This document shows, in pieces, positions 1-7,209 of a stretch of DNA of 12,619 bases. The DNA comes from Marinospirillum sp. (GTDB lineage Bacteria > Pseudomonadota > Gammaproteobacteria > Pseudomonadales > Halomonadaceae). The notes under the pieces were generated by a model, which was not told the origin of the DNA, ran no database searches, and saw nothing but the letters and a program-made list of their open reading frames with translations. The stretch is from the NCBI GenBank assembly GCA_007119985.1, contig SKOQ01000207.1, forward strand, positions 1-12,619, in the 5' to 3' direction. Both the position numbers and the translations under genes were made by a program. The first letter of the stretch is position 1; the number at the start of each line of letters is the position of its first letter.

Positions 1-1113
1 GGTATAAATCTCGCTCAACTGCTCAAGATCGGCCGCCGCCACTCGCTCATTGACTTGGTGGATCGTCGCGTTGACTGGCCCAAGCTCAACCACCTGAGCT
101 CCAGTTGGCGCAATAAAGCGCCCATCTGAGGTGCCGCCAGAGGTCGAAAGCTGCGTCTGACGTCCTGTCACCTGCTTGATGGCTGTTTGGGCTGCGGCCA
201 CAAGACTGCCTTCTGCGGTTAAAAAGGGCAGTCCACTCAATTGCCATTCGATCACATAATCCAATTGATGGGCTTTGAGGATCGCCTCGGTACGCTGCTG
301 GATGGCTTCGGCAGTCAGCTCAGTTGAAAAGCGCCAGTTAAATAGCACTTCCAGCTCACCGGGTACCACATTCGTGGCGCCTGTTCCGGCATGAATATTC
401 GAGATCTGAAAACTGGTCGCGGGGAAGAAGGCATTCCCCAGATCCCAGACTTCTTCAGTGAGCGCCGTCAATGCTGGTGCTGCAAGATGAATCGGATTGC
501 GTGCCAAATGCGGGTAGGCAACATGGCCCTGCTTGCCCTTGATGATCAGGCGTCCGCCGAGTGATCCACGGCGTCCGTTCTTGATCACATCGCCCACCTG
601 CGTTGTACTGGATGGCTCACCAACCAGACACCAGTCGATTTTTTCATCGCGCTCTTCTAGCCATTCGACCACCTTCACGGTGCCATTTTTGGCTGGGCCT
701 TCTTCATCGCTGGTCAGCAGCAGAGCCAGATCGATTTGAGGATCAGGATGGCGTGCCAAGAAGACTTCTAAAGCCTCAATAAAGGCCGCAATACTGCCTT
801 TCATATCGGCCGCACCACGGCCGCGCAAAAAACCTTCGCTATCGATTTCAGGTGTAAAAGGGTCTGTCTCCCAGCGCTCTTGTGGGCCTGGGGGCACAAC
901 ATCCGTATGCCCGGCAAAGCAGAATAAAGGCTGCTGCTGGCCACGGCGTGCCCATAGATTATCCACCTCACCAAAGGGGAGGCGATAGAGGGTGAAGCCT
1001 AGCTTCTCAAGGCGTTGGCTCAGGTAATCCAAACAGCCTGCATCTTCTGGTGTTACGGAGGGGCGGCGAATCAATTCAAAAGCGGTGGTCAGTGTGGGGG
1101 ACAGTGAGGTCAT
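1..1113 (-). CDS. dapE: Succinyl-diaminopimelate desuccinylase DapE (3' end cut by window edge)
   Basis: This is a cytoplasmic di-zinc M20-family hydrolase. It converts N-succinyl-LL-2,6-diaminopimelate to LL-diaminopimelate plus succinate in the lysine and peptidoglycan precursor pathway. My translation from the ATG at 1113 gives 371 codons without a stop, reaching base 1. The E. coli enzyme has about 375 residues, so only a handful of C-terminal residues should be missing. Metal and catalytic positions are visible: GHTD (H69, D71), D103 in RGAADMKG, SDEE (E137 catalytic, E138 metal), E166 in VGEPS, and H352 in ATIHQVNE. The dimerisation-domain motif SNIHAGTGATNVVPGE is at about 238-253. The start is supported by family N-terminal alignment; upstream there is only a weak purine tract, AAGAGA. 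The gene is divergent from the exported-protein gene at 1245. Assignment as DapE is secure, with no sign of damage. Confidence 0.96.
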   Translation of the reverse strand, partial: MTSLSPTLTTAFELIRRPSVTPEDAGCLDYLSQRLEKLGFTLYRLPFGEVDNLWARRGQQQPLFCFAGHTDVVPPGPQERWETDPFTPEIDSEGFLRGRGAADMKGSIAAFIEALEVFLARHPDPQIDLALLLTSDEEGPAKNGTVKVVEWLEERDEKIDWCLVGEPSSTTQVGDVIKNGRRGSLGGRLIIKGKQGHVAYPHLARNPIHLAAPALTALTEEVWDLGNAFFPATSFQISNIHAGTGATNVVPGELEVLFNWRFSTELTAEAIQQRTEAILKAHQLDYVIEWQLSGLPFLTAEGSLVAAAQTAIKQVTGRQTQLSTSGGTSDGRFIAPTGAQVVELGPVNATIHQVNERVAAADLEQLSEIYT

Positions 1114-1244
1114 AATTTCTCTTATTTAGCGGGCAGTCAAAAAAGGAAAAATAGCTTATAGTGGAGCGTTATTTTTTAAGATGGCTGGGCCTATCGTAAA
1201 CTAAACAGGCTGGTTCTATCCAGCGTGTCGGACGGAGTAGAAGG
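1114..1244. promoter_or_regulatory. Divergent intergenic region between dapE and the exported-protein gene
   Basis: These 131 bases must carry both divergent promoters. On the plus strand TATAGT (1157-1162) is a plausible -10, but no good -35 sits 16-18 bases upstream. On the minus strand the same AT-rich patch reads TATAAG (about 1163-1158), a plausible dapE -10, again with a weak -35. The two elements overlap, so the promoters might compete. This is inference from hexamer resemblance only. Confidence 0.3.
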
Positions 1245-1859
1245 ATGAGGATAAAAAGACAGTGGGGTTGGGGTCTGCTCCTCGCCTGCGTGGTGTTTTC
1301 GGCCCAGGCCGTACAAGAGATCGATAATCCCTTTGGTGTGCGTATTGCGCTGCCAGATCACTGGTTGAAGCTGACGCAAGAACAGTTAAGCACTGTCGAT
1401 CCTGCTGAGGGAGAAAACAGCATCGATTTACCACTTGAGACACGCCAGCTGCTCTCTGCACAACTGCGTGCCGGTGGCGTGATGCTGATTTTTAATACCC
1501 AGCCCGAAGAGCAGGATTTTTACGACAATATCACCGTGATTGAAATCGAAGATCAGGTACCCGAAGCGGCGGCTCAGATACGTCAAACCTGCCAAGCCTT
1601 GCCACGTGTACTCAGTCAGCGCTTAGGCCAAACCATTCGTCTTGATCAGTGCGCAGGGCGTGAAGTCGCAGGCTTCCCTGCTTTTATACTGGTTTATCCA
1701 GGTAAGACACCAGAGACGCGCATCGTGCAATACATGGTGCAAGTTGGGCAAAACCGCAGTCTGGTGTTGACGCTGGCTTATCACCAAGCACGGCCAGAAA
1801 GCCTCGCGGCTTTTGAGCAGCTCATGGCCAATCTAGAGCTCGTCAACGCTGAAGACTAG
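1245..1859 (+). CDS. Small exported protein of unknown function
   Basis: A 204-residue protein I cannot assign to a named family. The N-terminus has a basic stretch (MRIKRQ), a hydrophobic core (about residues 7-19) and AQA at 20-22, a typical signal peptidase I site, so a periplasmic location is likely. LLAC at 12-15 is an imperfect lipobox, so a lipoprotein is a less likely alternative. The mature part starts with NPFGVRIALPDHW, the look of a compact beta-rich domain that opens with a short 'native sequence then P-x-x-W' strand, as in PsbP/DcrB-like proteins; that resemblance is only an impression. C116 and C136 could form a disulfide. There are no membrane segments after the signal. The start is well supported by GGAG at 1234-1237, eight bases or fewer from the ATG. 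It is probably monocistronic: prfB begins 175 bases downstream behind its own ribosome binding site. Confidence 0.85.
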   Translation: MRIKRQWGWGLLLACVVFSAQAVQEIDNPFGVRIALPDHWLKLTQEQLSTVDPAEGENSIDLPLETRQLLSAQLRAGGVMLIFNTQPEEQDFYDNITVIEIEDQVPEAAAQIRQTCQALPRVLSQRLGQTIRLDQCAGREVAGFPAFILVYPGKTPETRIVQYMVQVGQNRSLVLTLAYHQARPESLAAFEQLMANLELVNAED

Positions 1860-2034
1860 ATCGCGCCTCTACTCAGGCACGCCTCGTGGTCAGGGCGATG
1901 ATTAGATTGGATTGGAGTGGAGTTCGCCTTGACCCTTAGGTAAAATGTTCCGTTTTCCTCATGGCTCTGGTGTCATCAAGACGCCAAGAATCTTGCCAAC
2001 CATTTATTTGCCAACCTAGCGGAGAGCTTTCCAG
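1860..2034 (+). promoter_or_regulatory. prfB upstream region with tentative promoter and ribosome binding site
   Basis: This 175-base gap contains a possible -10, TAAAAT at 1941-1946, but no convincing -35 at the right distance; TTGACC at 1929-1934 is too close to pair with it. GGAGAG at 2021-2026 is the prfB Shine-Dalgarno, eight bases from the ATG at 2035. I see no clear terminator for the preceding gene. The ribosome binding site is the firm part; the promoter is weak inference. Confidence 0.35.
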
Positions 2035-3133
2035 ATGCTGGAAATCAACCCTTTTGTCTCCCTCAGTAAAGATATGCAGGCACGCGCAGACGTGTTGAGG
2101 GGGTATCTTTGACTATGCCGAAAAGAAAGAGCGCCTCGAAGAAGTCACGCGCGAACTAGAACAGCCAGATGTCTGGAATGAGCCAGAGCGCGCGCAAGCG
2201 CTCGGTAAAGAGCGCGCTCAACTTGAACAGATCGTTCACACACTCGATGCGCTGGATGCTGGATTGACGGATGCGCGGGACCTGCTTGAACTGGCCGCCG
2301 CTGAAGACGATCAGGATACCCTAGATGCCGTCGATGCCGATTTGCAAGCCCTGCTCAAGCAGCTTGAGGGTCTTGAGTTTCGCCGCATGTTCTCTGGTGA
2401 AATGGATCCGATGAATGCCTACCTCGATATCCAAGCGGGCTCTGGTGGCACAGAGGCCCAAGATTGGGCCAATATGATGCTGCGGATGTATCTTCGTTGG
2501 GCTGATGCACACGGCTTTAAGACGGAAGTGGTTGAATTATCGGATGGCGAAGTCGCAGGCATCAAATCTGCAACGCTGCGCATTGAAGGTGACTACGCCT
2601 ATGGTTGGCTCAGAACCGAAACTGGCGTGCATCGCTTAGTCCGTAAAAGCCCCTTTGACTCAGGTGGACGGCGTCATACCTCCTTCAGCTCAGTGTTTGT
2701 TGCACCTGAGGTCGATGATAGCTTTGAAATCGATATCAATCCCGCGGATTTACGCGTGGATGTTTATCGTGCCTCCGGAGCGGGTGGTCAGCACGTTAAC
2801 CGGACTGAGTCAGCGGTACGGATCACCCATTTACCGACCAATACTGTTGTCGCCTGCCAAACACAGCGCTCGCAGCATGCCAACAAGGATTTTGCGATGA
2901 AGCAGCTCAAAGCCAAGCTTTGGGAGCTGGAGATGCAAAAGCGCAATGCAGAAAAGCAAAAACTGGAAGACTCCAAGGCCGATATCGGTTGGGGTAGCCA
3001 GATTCGCTCCTATGTTCTGGATGACTCGCGCATTAAAGATTTACGCACAGGGGTAGAGAATCGCAACACCCAAGCGGTGCTAGATGGCGATCTTGATAAA
3101 TTTATTGAAGCCAGCTTAAAACAGGGGCTATAA
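2035..3133 (+). CDS. prfB: Peptide chain release factor 2 (programmed +1 frameshift)
   Basis: RF2 reads UGA and UAA stop codons and triggers peptide release on the ribosome. The gene is read as 2035-2109 joined to 2111-3133. The first 25 codons (MLEINPF...VLRGYL) end at an in-frame UGA (2110-2112); skipping T2110 continues as DYAEKKERLEEV for 340 codons. The product is 365 residues, the same length as E. coli RF2. The stop-recognition tripeptide SPF is at 205-207 and the catalytic GGQ at 250-252. Residue 246 is alanine, the common bacterial form, rather than the threonine of E. coli K-12. The start follows GGAGAG (2021-2026). The stop TAA is one base before the lysS ATG, so the two are surely co-transcribed, as in E. 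coli. A single-frame search would miss the N-terminus and begin at an internal TTG (2264). Identity is certain. Confidence 0.98.
2098..2113 (+). promoter_or_regulatory. prfB programmed +1 frameshift signal
   Basis: The sequence AGGGGGTATCTTTGAC holds all known elements: an internal Shine-Dalgarno-like AGGGGG (2098-2103), the slippery CTT codon (2107-2109), and the UGA stop (2110-2112) followed by C, a poor termination context. When RF2 is scarce the ribosome slips +1 on CUU and makes full-length RF2; when RF2 is plentiful it terminates after 25 codons. It matches the E. coli signal as I recall it. This is an established autoregulatory mechanism, seen directly here. Confidence 0.97.
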
Positions 3134-3134
3134 G

Positions 3135-4664
3135 ATGACTGAAACAACCGCAGCAGAGCCAAGTAACAATTTTGCCAGTAGCCACCGTGTCAGCGAAGAA
3201 GACAATAAGCTGATTGCCGAGCGACGCCAAAAGCTGGCTCAGCGCCGCGCTCAAGGTCAAGCCTTTCCCAATCACTTGCGCCGTGATGCCCTCGCTGGTG
3301 ATTTGCAGCAAGAGCTAGGTGCGCTCAGCAAAGAAGAGCTAGAAGCCTTAGGGCGTCGTGCTCAGGTGGCCGGCCGTGTGATGCGGATGCGTGGCCCCTT
3401 TATCGTGATTCAAGATGTCAGTGGCCAGATCCAGCTGTATGTGGATAAAAAAGGTCTCGAAGAAAGCCAGCGAGAAGATATCAAAACCTGGGATCTGGGG
3501 GATCTAGTCTATGCACAGGGTGTGATCCACAAATCAGGCAAGGGCGATTTGTATGTGCATATCGAACACAGCCAGCTGCTGACCAAGAGCCTGCGCCCGC
3601 TGCCTGATAAATTTCACGGCCTAGCTGATCAGGAAATGCGCTACCGTCAGCGCTATGTCGATCTGATCGTGAATGCCGAATCGCGCCACTGCTTTGCCGT
3701 GCGCTCGAAGGTCATCAGTGGTATCCGTCGCTTTATGGAAGCGCGCCAGTTTATGGAGGTGGAAACCCCCATGCTGCAGGTGATTCCCGGCGGTGCCACA
3801 GCACGGCCTTTTGTGACCCATCATAATGCGCTTGGTCAGGATATGTACCTGCGTATCGCGCCCGAGCTTTACCTCAAGCGCTTGGTCGTTGGTGGCTTTG
3901 AGAAGGTCTACGAGATCAACCGTAACTTCCGTAACGAAGGCCTCTCCACCCGTCATAACCCTGAATTCACGATGATTGAATTCTACTGGGCCTATGCCGA
4001 TTACCGCGATCTGATGGATTTCACCGAATCACTGCTGAAAAATCTGGCTGAAGAAGTGCTGGGCACCACCCAAGTCCCTTATCAAGGCGAGGTATTTGAG
4101 TTTGGTCAGCCCTTCCAGCGCCTAACGATGCAAGAGGCCATTATCCAGTATGGTGAGGGCATCAGCGCGGCAGATCTGGCCACGCGTGAGGCGGCTGCAC
4201 AGGTCGCTGAACGCCTGAAAATCCAAGTGAAGCCTATTTGGGGGCTGGGGCGGATTATCACCGAAATCTTTGATGAAGTCGCCGAGCACCAGCTGCGTCA
4301 GCCTACCTTCATTACTGAATATCCGGCCGAGGTTTCGCCTCTGGCGCGGCGCAATGATGCCAACCCAGAAGTGACCGATCGCTTTGAATTCTTTATTGGT
4401 GGCCGTGAGATTGCCAACGGCTTCTCCGAGTTGAACGATGCCGAAGATCAGCGTGATCGCTTCTTAGAGCAGGTGAAAGAAAAAGAAGCTGGAGATGATG
4501 AAGCCATGTTCTATGATGCGGATTATATTCGTGCATTAGAATACGGCTTGCCACCAACGGCAGGTGAAGGGATAGGGATAGATCGTCTGGTGATGCTGTT
4601 TACCGACAGCCCCTCGATCCGTGACGTATTGCTCTTCCCTGCGATGCGCCCTGAAGCCGACTAG
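3135..4664 (+). CDS. lysS: Lysyl-tRNA synthetase, class II
   Basis: Charges tRNA-Lys with lysine in the cytoplasm. The 509-residue protein has the full class IIb layout. An N-terminal helix-rich stretch (1-75) leads into an OB-fold anticodon-binding domain (about 77-150, starting VAGRVMRMRGPFIVIQD). The catalytic domain follows, with motif 1 around 205-226 (ending IPGGATARPF), motif 2 around 262-284 (FRNEGLSTRHNPEF) and motif 3 around 477-500 (GEGIGIDRLVMLF...RDVLLFP). E. coli LysS is 505 residues, so the length is normal. AGGGG at 3123-3127, inside the end of prfB, is its Shine-Dalgarno, seven bases from the ATG. It forms an operon with prfB and is followed by a strong terminator at 4701-4727. 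The class I lysyl enzyme is excluded by the motifs. No oddities were seen. Confidence 0.98.
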   Translation: MTETTAAEPSNNFASSHRVSEEDNKLIAERRQKLAQRRAQGQAFPNHLRRDALAGDLQQELGALSKEELEALGRRAQVAGRVMRMRGPFIVIQDVSGQIQLYVDKKGLEESQREDIKTWDLGDLVYAQGVIHKSGKGDLYVHIEHSQLLTKSLRPLPDKFHGLADQEMRYRQRYVDLIVNAESRHCFAVRSKVISGIRRFMEARQFMEVETPMLQVIPGGATARPFVTHHNALGQDMYLRIAPELYLKRLVVGGFEKVYEINRNFRNEGLSTRHNPEFTMIEFYWAYADYRDLMDFTESLLKNLAEEVLGTTQVPYQGEVFEFGQPFQRLTMQEAIIQYGEGISAADLATREAAAQVAERLKIQVKPIWGLGRIITEIFDEVAEHQLRQPTFITEYPAEVSPLARRNDANPEVTDRFEFFIGGREIANGFSELNDAEDQRDRFLEQVKEKEAGDDEAMFYDADYIRALEYGLPPTAGEGIGIDRLVMLFTDSPSIRDVLLFPAMRPEAD

Positions 4665-4680
4665 GTGATGGCTTTACCAG

Positions 4681-4696
4681 TGTGAGTCAGCTCACA
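4681..4696. repeat. Perfect hyphenated palindrome TGTGAG-TCAG-CTCACA
   Basis: Six-base arms flank a four-base centre, 17 bases after the lysS stop. As RNA it is a 6-bp tetraloop hairpin; as DNA it fits the CRP half-site pattern TGTGA-N6-TCACA exactly. Its position between convergent genes argues against activation of a promoter, so an RNA hairpin next to the lysS terminator is the simpler reading. Confidence 0.6.
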
Positions 4697-4700
4697 GCTT

Positions 4701-4727
4701 AAGCCCTCCATCACGGAGGGCTTTTTT
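4701..4727 (+). terminator. Rho-independent terminator of prfB-lysS
   Basis: AAGCCCTCC (4701-4709), a five-base loop, then GGAGGGCTT (4715-4723) running into a T tract that ends at 4727. A nine-bp GC-rich stem plus six consecutive T make this a strong intrinsic terminator for the plus strand. The minus strand lacks a T tract after the stem, so it is probably not bidirectional. Confidence 0.93.
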
Positions 4728-4753
4728 GTTTGGCTGGATTTTAACCGCGCACG

Positions 4754-4777
4754 CTGTTGCATCACCAAGCGCAACAG
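4754..4777. repeat. Inverted repeat in the lysS/ppx convergent gap
   Basis: CTGTTGC (4754-4760) and GCAACAG (4771-4777) form a 7-bp stem with a 10-base loop, 16 bases beyond the ppx stop. The plus-strand side is followed by TTTGTT and the minus-strand side by no T run. It might protect the ppx mRNA 3' end or be a weak terminator; the sequence does not decide. Confidence 0.4.
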
Positions 4778-4792
4778 TTTGTTAGAGGCTTC

Positions 4793-6304
4793 TTAACTAA
4801 ATGTCAGCTCAAATCCGGCCTGAGCCTGCCAGCTGGCTTCCTGCTCTAAATCTGCTTGTAGTAAGGGCTGTTCGGCCAGCCAGCCTTCAGGAAATTGCAG
4901 GTGCAGGCTTTCTTTGGGCGTAGTGTTATTCACACTGAGCTGGGTATTCAGCAGCGGAGTATCAGGTCGACTGTGGTGCAACAGCACGGCAATGCGCAGT
5001 AAGCGCGCAAGACGTTTGAGTTTGAGCGCATCCTCAGGCGAGAAGCTTTTGAAATCACCTTGGGCAAACTTGCGCCGATGGGTACGAATCAAGACCGCCA
5101 GCTTTCTTTGTTCAAGGCGTGTATAGCCGGGAAGATCCGCATACTGCATTAAGTAAGCGCCATGCTTATGATATTGCGTATGCGCCACACTGAGACCTAT
5201 CTCGTGCAAGGCCGCAGCCCGCTTGAGTTTATCGCGCCATTTAGGTTGCATCAGCCCCCAAGCGCCTTGGACTTGATCAAGCAAAAAGAGGCTGCTGTCT
5301 TGCACCAGCTGGCTTTGCAGCAGATCCACCTGAAATCTTTCTTGCAATCCATTGAGCGTGCGATCACGAATATCAACATCCGCAGCCAATCCAGAAAGCT
5401 CATACAGTAGCCCTTCGCGCAAGGCCCCTTCGACAAAATGCATTTCTTTAATCTGTAGCGCTTCAAAAAAAGCTGAGGCGATAGCTAAACCGGCAGGCAG
5501 CACCTTGGCCCGATCCGCGCGCAAACCGTAGACAGTCCAATGATCGGCACTTTTTTGCTTGAGGAGTTCTTTTTCAAGTTCATGCAGTTTTTTCGGGGTG
5601 AGGGTGGCAAACTCCCCTTGTCCGGCGATCAGTGATAGCGCTTTGAGGCTACCCGAGCTGCCTTGCGCCACCTGCCAGCCACAGCCTAAATAGCTTTTTT
5701 GGATATGCAAAAGCTCGCTCAGTGCGGCCAATCTGGCTTGCTGAAAAGCCTTGCTGCTTACCTGTCCGTTCTTGAAGAAGCGACTGGTGTAGCTGACACA
5801 GCCCATATGAAGGCTTTCCATCAACACGGGTTCTGCGCCATCACCAATAATGAACTCTGTGCTACCGCCACCGATATCAATGACCAGTCGGCGGCCCTCA
5901 ATTTTAGGTGAAGTAAACACCACACCGGTGTAGATCAATCGGGCCTCTTCGCGGCCGGCAATAATCTCAATCGGCACACCCAAAATCTCTTCAGCGCGTT
6001 CGAGAAACTCTTGGCTATTGTGTGCAGCGCGCAGGGCATTGGTGCCTACGGCCTTGACTTGCTGCTCGCCGAGCCCTTGTAAGAAAGGGGCCATCTGCTG
6101 CAAACAGGCGAGGCCTCTTTGCTGAGCTTCTTCGCTTAAATGACCTTGATCATCGAGTCCTGCAGCAAGCTGGACCTTCTCTCCAAGTCGCTTAAGTAGA
6201 TTAAGCTCACCGTTCATTTTACGCGCCAGCAAAAGATGGAAGCTGTTCGAGCCAAGATCTAAAGCTGCTAAGGTGGTGCCATCGGGTAGGTTGGCGTCTG
6301 TCAT
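4793..6304 (-). CDS. ppx: Exopolyphosphatase (Ppx/GppA family)
   Basis: Hydrolyses terminal phosphates from inorganic polyphosphate; an ASKHA-fold phosphatase. From the ATG at 6304 the product is 503 residues (E. coli Ppx is 513). Phosphate loop 1 is LDLGSNSFH (15-23). E120 in REEARLIY, D143 in VIDIGGGSTE and E150 match the acidic active-site residues of Ppx. GSSGSLKA (215-222) and VEGALREGLLYE (291-302) follow. The C-terminal third has the HD-like ALHEIGLSVAHTQYHKHGAYL (365-385) typical of long Ppx/GppA proteins. The frame stays open to a TTG at 6352, but the ATG is preceded by AAAGGCAGGG and matches the family N-terminus, so I prefer it. The sister enzyme GppA is the alternative; the trxA-rho neighbourhood and the HKHGAYL pattern fit Ppx better. 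It is convergent with lysS and divergent from trxA. Confidence 0.92.
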   Translation of the reverse strand: MTDANLPDGTTLAALDLGSNSFHLLLARKMNGELNLLKRLGEKVQLAAGLDDQGHLSEEAQQRGLACLQQMAPFLQGLGEQQVKAVGTNALRAAHNSQEFLERAEEILGVPIEIIAGREEARLIYTGVVFTSPKIEGRRLVIDIGGGSTEFIIGDGAEPVLMESLHMGCVSYTSRFFKNGQVSSKAFQQARLAALSELLHIQKSYLGCGWQVAQGSSGSLKALSLIAGQGEFATLTPKKLHELEKELLKQKSADHWTVYGLRADRAKVLPAGLAIASAFFEALQIKEMHFVEGALREGLLYELSGLAADVDIRDRTLNGLQERFQVDLLQSQLVQDSSLFLLDQVQGAWGLMQPKWRDKLKRAAALHEIGLSVAHTQYHKHGAYLMQYADLPGYTRLEQRKLAVLIRTHRRKFAQGDFKSFSPEDALKLKRLARLLRIAVLLHHSRPDTPLLNTQLSVNNTTPKESLHLQFPEGWLAEQPLLQADLEQEASWQAQAGFELTFS

Positions 6305-6371
6305 GAACCCTGCCTTTGTTGAGTCATCAGCAATCCTAGTGAAGTGGCTCAAGATACCACTTCAAAAGCGA

Positions 6372-6377
6372 ATTATA
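6372..6377 (-). promoter_or_regulatory. Candidate ppx -10 element
   Basis: On the minus strand these bases read TATAAT, a perfect -10 consensus, about 68 bases upstream of the ppx ATG. No good -35 is visible 16-18 bases further upstream. This predicts a start near 6365 and a leader of roughly 60 bases. Confidence 0.45.
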
Positions 6378-6378
6378 T

Positions 6379-6393
6379 ATTCTAATCTAGAAT
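6379..6393. repeat. Palindrome ATTCTA-ATC-TAGAAT between ppx and trxA
   Basis: Perfect 6-base arms with a 3-base centre, directly upstream of the ppx -10 candidate and in the -35/spacer zone of that promoter. It has the shape of a small dimeric-regulator operator. No regulator can be named from sequence alone, and AT-rich palindromes of this length can arise by chance. Confidence 0.4.
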
Positions 6394-6447
6394 GGATGTG
6401 CCACTGAGAGCACAAATCACAGGGGACTTTAGCCCTTGCAAAGAGAG

Positions 6448-6456
6448 TGCTATGAT
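6448..6456 (+). promoter_or_regulatory. Extended -10 promoter of trxA
   Basis: TGCTATGAT matches the extended -10 pattern TGnTATAAT with one mismatch. The -35 zone (6428-6433, TTTAGC) is poor, as is common with extended -10 promoters. Transcription would start near 6463, giving a leader of about 50 bases before trxA. Confidence 0.55.
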
Positions 6457-6512
6457 AAAGCGCATCACTGAATGGCCAAGCGCCGAGACTGCATGATTTT
6501 GGGAGAGACACC

Positions 6513-6839
6513 ATGAGTAGTACGATTGTGAATGTGACCGATGCCAGTTTTGAAGAAGAAGTCCTGCAATCCACCCAGCCTGTTCTGGTTGATTATTGGG
6601 CTGAATGGTGTGGTCCTTGCAAAATGATTGCCCCAGTGCTCGAAGAAGTGGCCAGCGAATATGAAGGTCGCATTAAAGTCTGTAAACTCAATATTGATGA
6701 AAACACGGAAACCCCAGCCAAGTTTGGTATCCGTGGCATTCCAACACTGATGATCTTCAAAGGTGGTAATGCTGAAGCCACTAAAGTCGGTGCTTTGTCT
6801 AAAACTCAGCTCTCCGCTTTTATCGACGCTAGCCTATAA
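6513..6839 (+). CDS. trxA: Thioredoxin 1
   Basis: Small cytoplasmic disulfide reductase, a donor to ribonucleotide reductase, PAPS reductase and others, and itself reduced by thioredoxin reductase. At 108 residues it is full length for bacterial Trx. The active site WCGPCK places the redox cysteines at C33 and C36. Other hallmarks are the buried D27 in VLVDYWAEWC, the cis-proline P77 in RGIPTL, and the GG near 84-85 (IFKGGNAEATKVGALSK). The start ATG is preceded by GGGAG (6501-6505) at seven bases. It is divergent from ppx and upstream of rho on the same strand, as in many gammaproteobacteria. No terminator with a T tract follows, so read-through into the rho leader is likely. Identity is certain. 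Confidence 0.98.
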   Translation: MSSTIVNVTDASFEEEVLQSTQPVLVDYWAEWCGPCKMIAPVLEEVASEYEGRIKVCKLNIDENTETPAKFGIRGIPTLMIFKGGNAEATKVGALSKTQLSAFIDASL

Positions 6840-7209
6840 ATACTGAGGCTTGTCTTGGCCTGCCTAGGCGCGCAAAAAAACTTGCACCTCGGCAGGCACT
6901 CAGGCAAGATAGCTTGGCTTTGATACCTCGCTCGCTTTTTTGATCTTTCTTAATCAACAGGATCAACCTAAGCAAGTGGCTCAGCCAAGATCCAAGCATC
7001 TGGCCTTGAGTAGGCCTACAATCACCGTCATGCCCCATATCCTCTGAGTGATTTCCACGTTTTCTGCTTTTCCATGCCTGCAACAATGCGCCGGCGAGTC
7101 CAACAGCGGAAGCAAAACCACTCAGCACTCTCAACTGGATGCAAGCACGGTATTCTATCCGCTCCGCTTAGACGGAATTGATCCCAGTAAGACCACCAAT
7201 ACAAAACTC
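6840..7209 (+). promoter_or_regulatory. Long structured leader between trxA and rho
   Basis: This 370-base gap has no convincing gene. It contains GCCTGCC (6858-6864) with GGCAGGC (6891-6897), enclosing GCAA/TTGC; and CTTGGCT (6913-6919) with AGCCAAG (6983-6989), enclosing TTGATC (6940-6945) and GATCAA (6961-6966). TACAAT at 7017-7022 is a possible -10 for a rho-proximal promoter, with a weak -35. A 35-codon frame at 7074-7181 (MPATMRRRVQQRK...), rich in arginine, ends 28 bases before the rho start but lacks a Shine-Dalgarno. In E. coli rho has a comparable long leader with a short rhoL frame, and Rho represses its own synthesis by premature termination there. The same is likely here by analogy. 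Confidence 0.5.

Noticed and set aside
1929..1946. TTGACC and TAAAAT as a prfB promoter pair
   Set aside because: They are only six bases apart, far from the 16-18 needed for a sigma-70 promoter.
3621..3956. 111-codon minus-strand frame inside lysS
   Set aside because: It is fully antisense to the conserved catalytic core of lysS, with no ribosome binding site and no recognisable protein.
6305..6352. Upstream TTG start for ppx at 6352
   Set aside because: It has no Shine-Dalgarno, while the ATG at 6304 is preceded by AAAGGCAGGG and matches the family N-terminus.
6436..6456. TTGCAA as -35 for the trxA -10 element
   Set aside because: The spacing is nine bases, so the extended -10 interpretation is used instead.
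7048..7209. In-frame upstream extension of rho starting at GTG 7048
   Set aside because: The extra 54 codons do not resemble any Rho N-terminus I know, and the ATG at 7210 gives exactly the E. coli length and N-terminal sequence.
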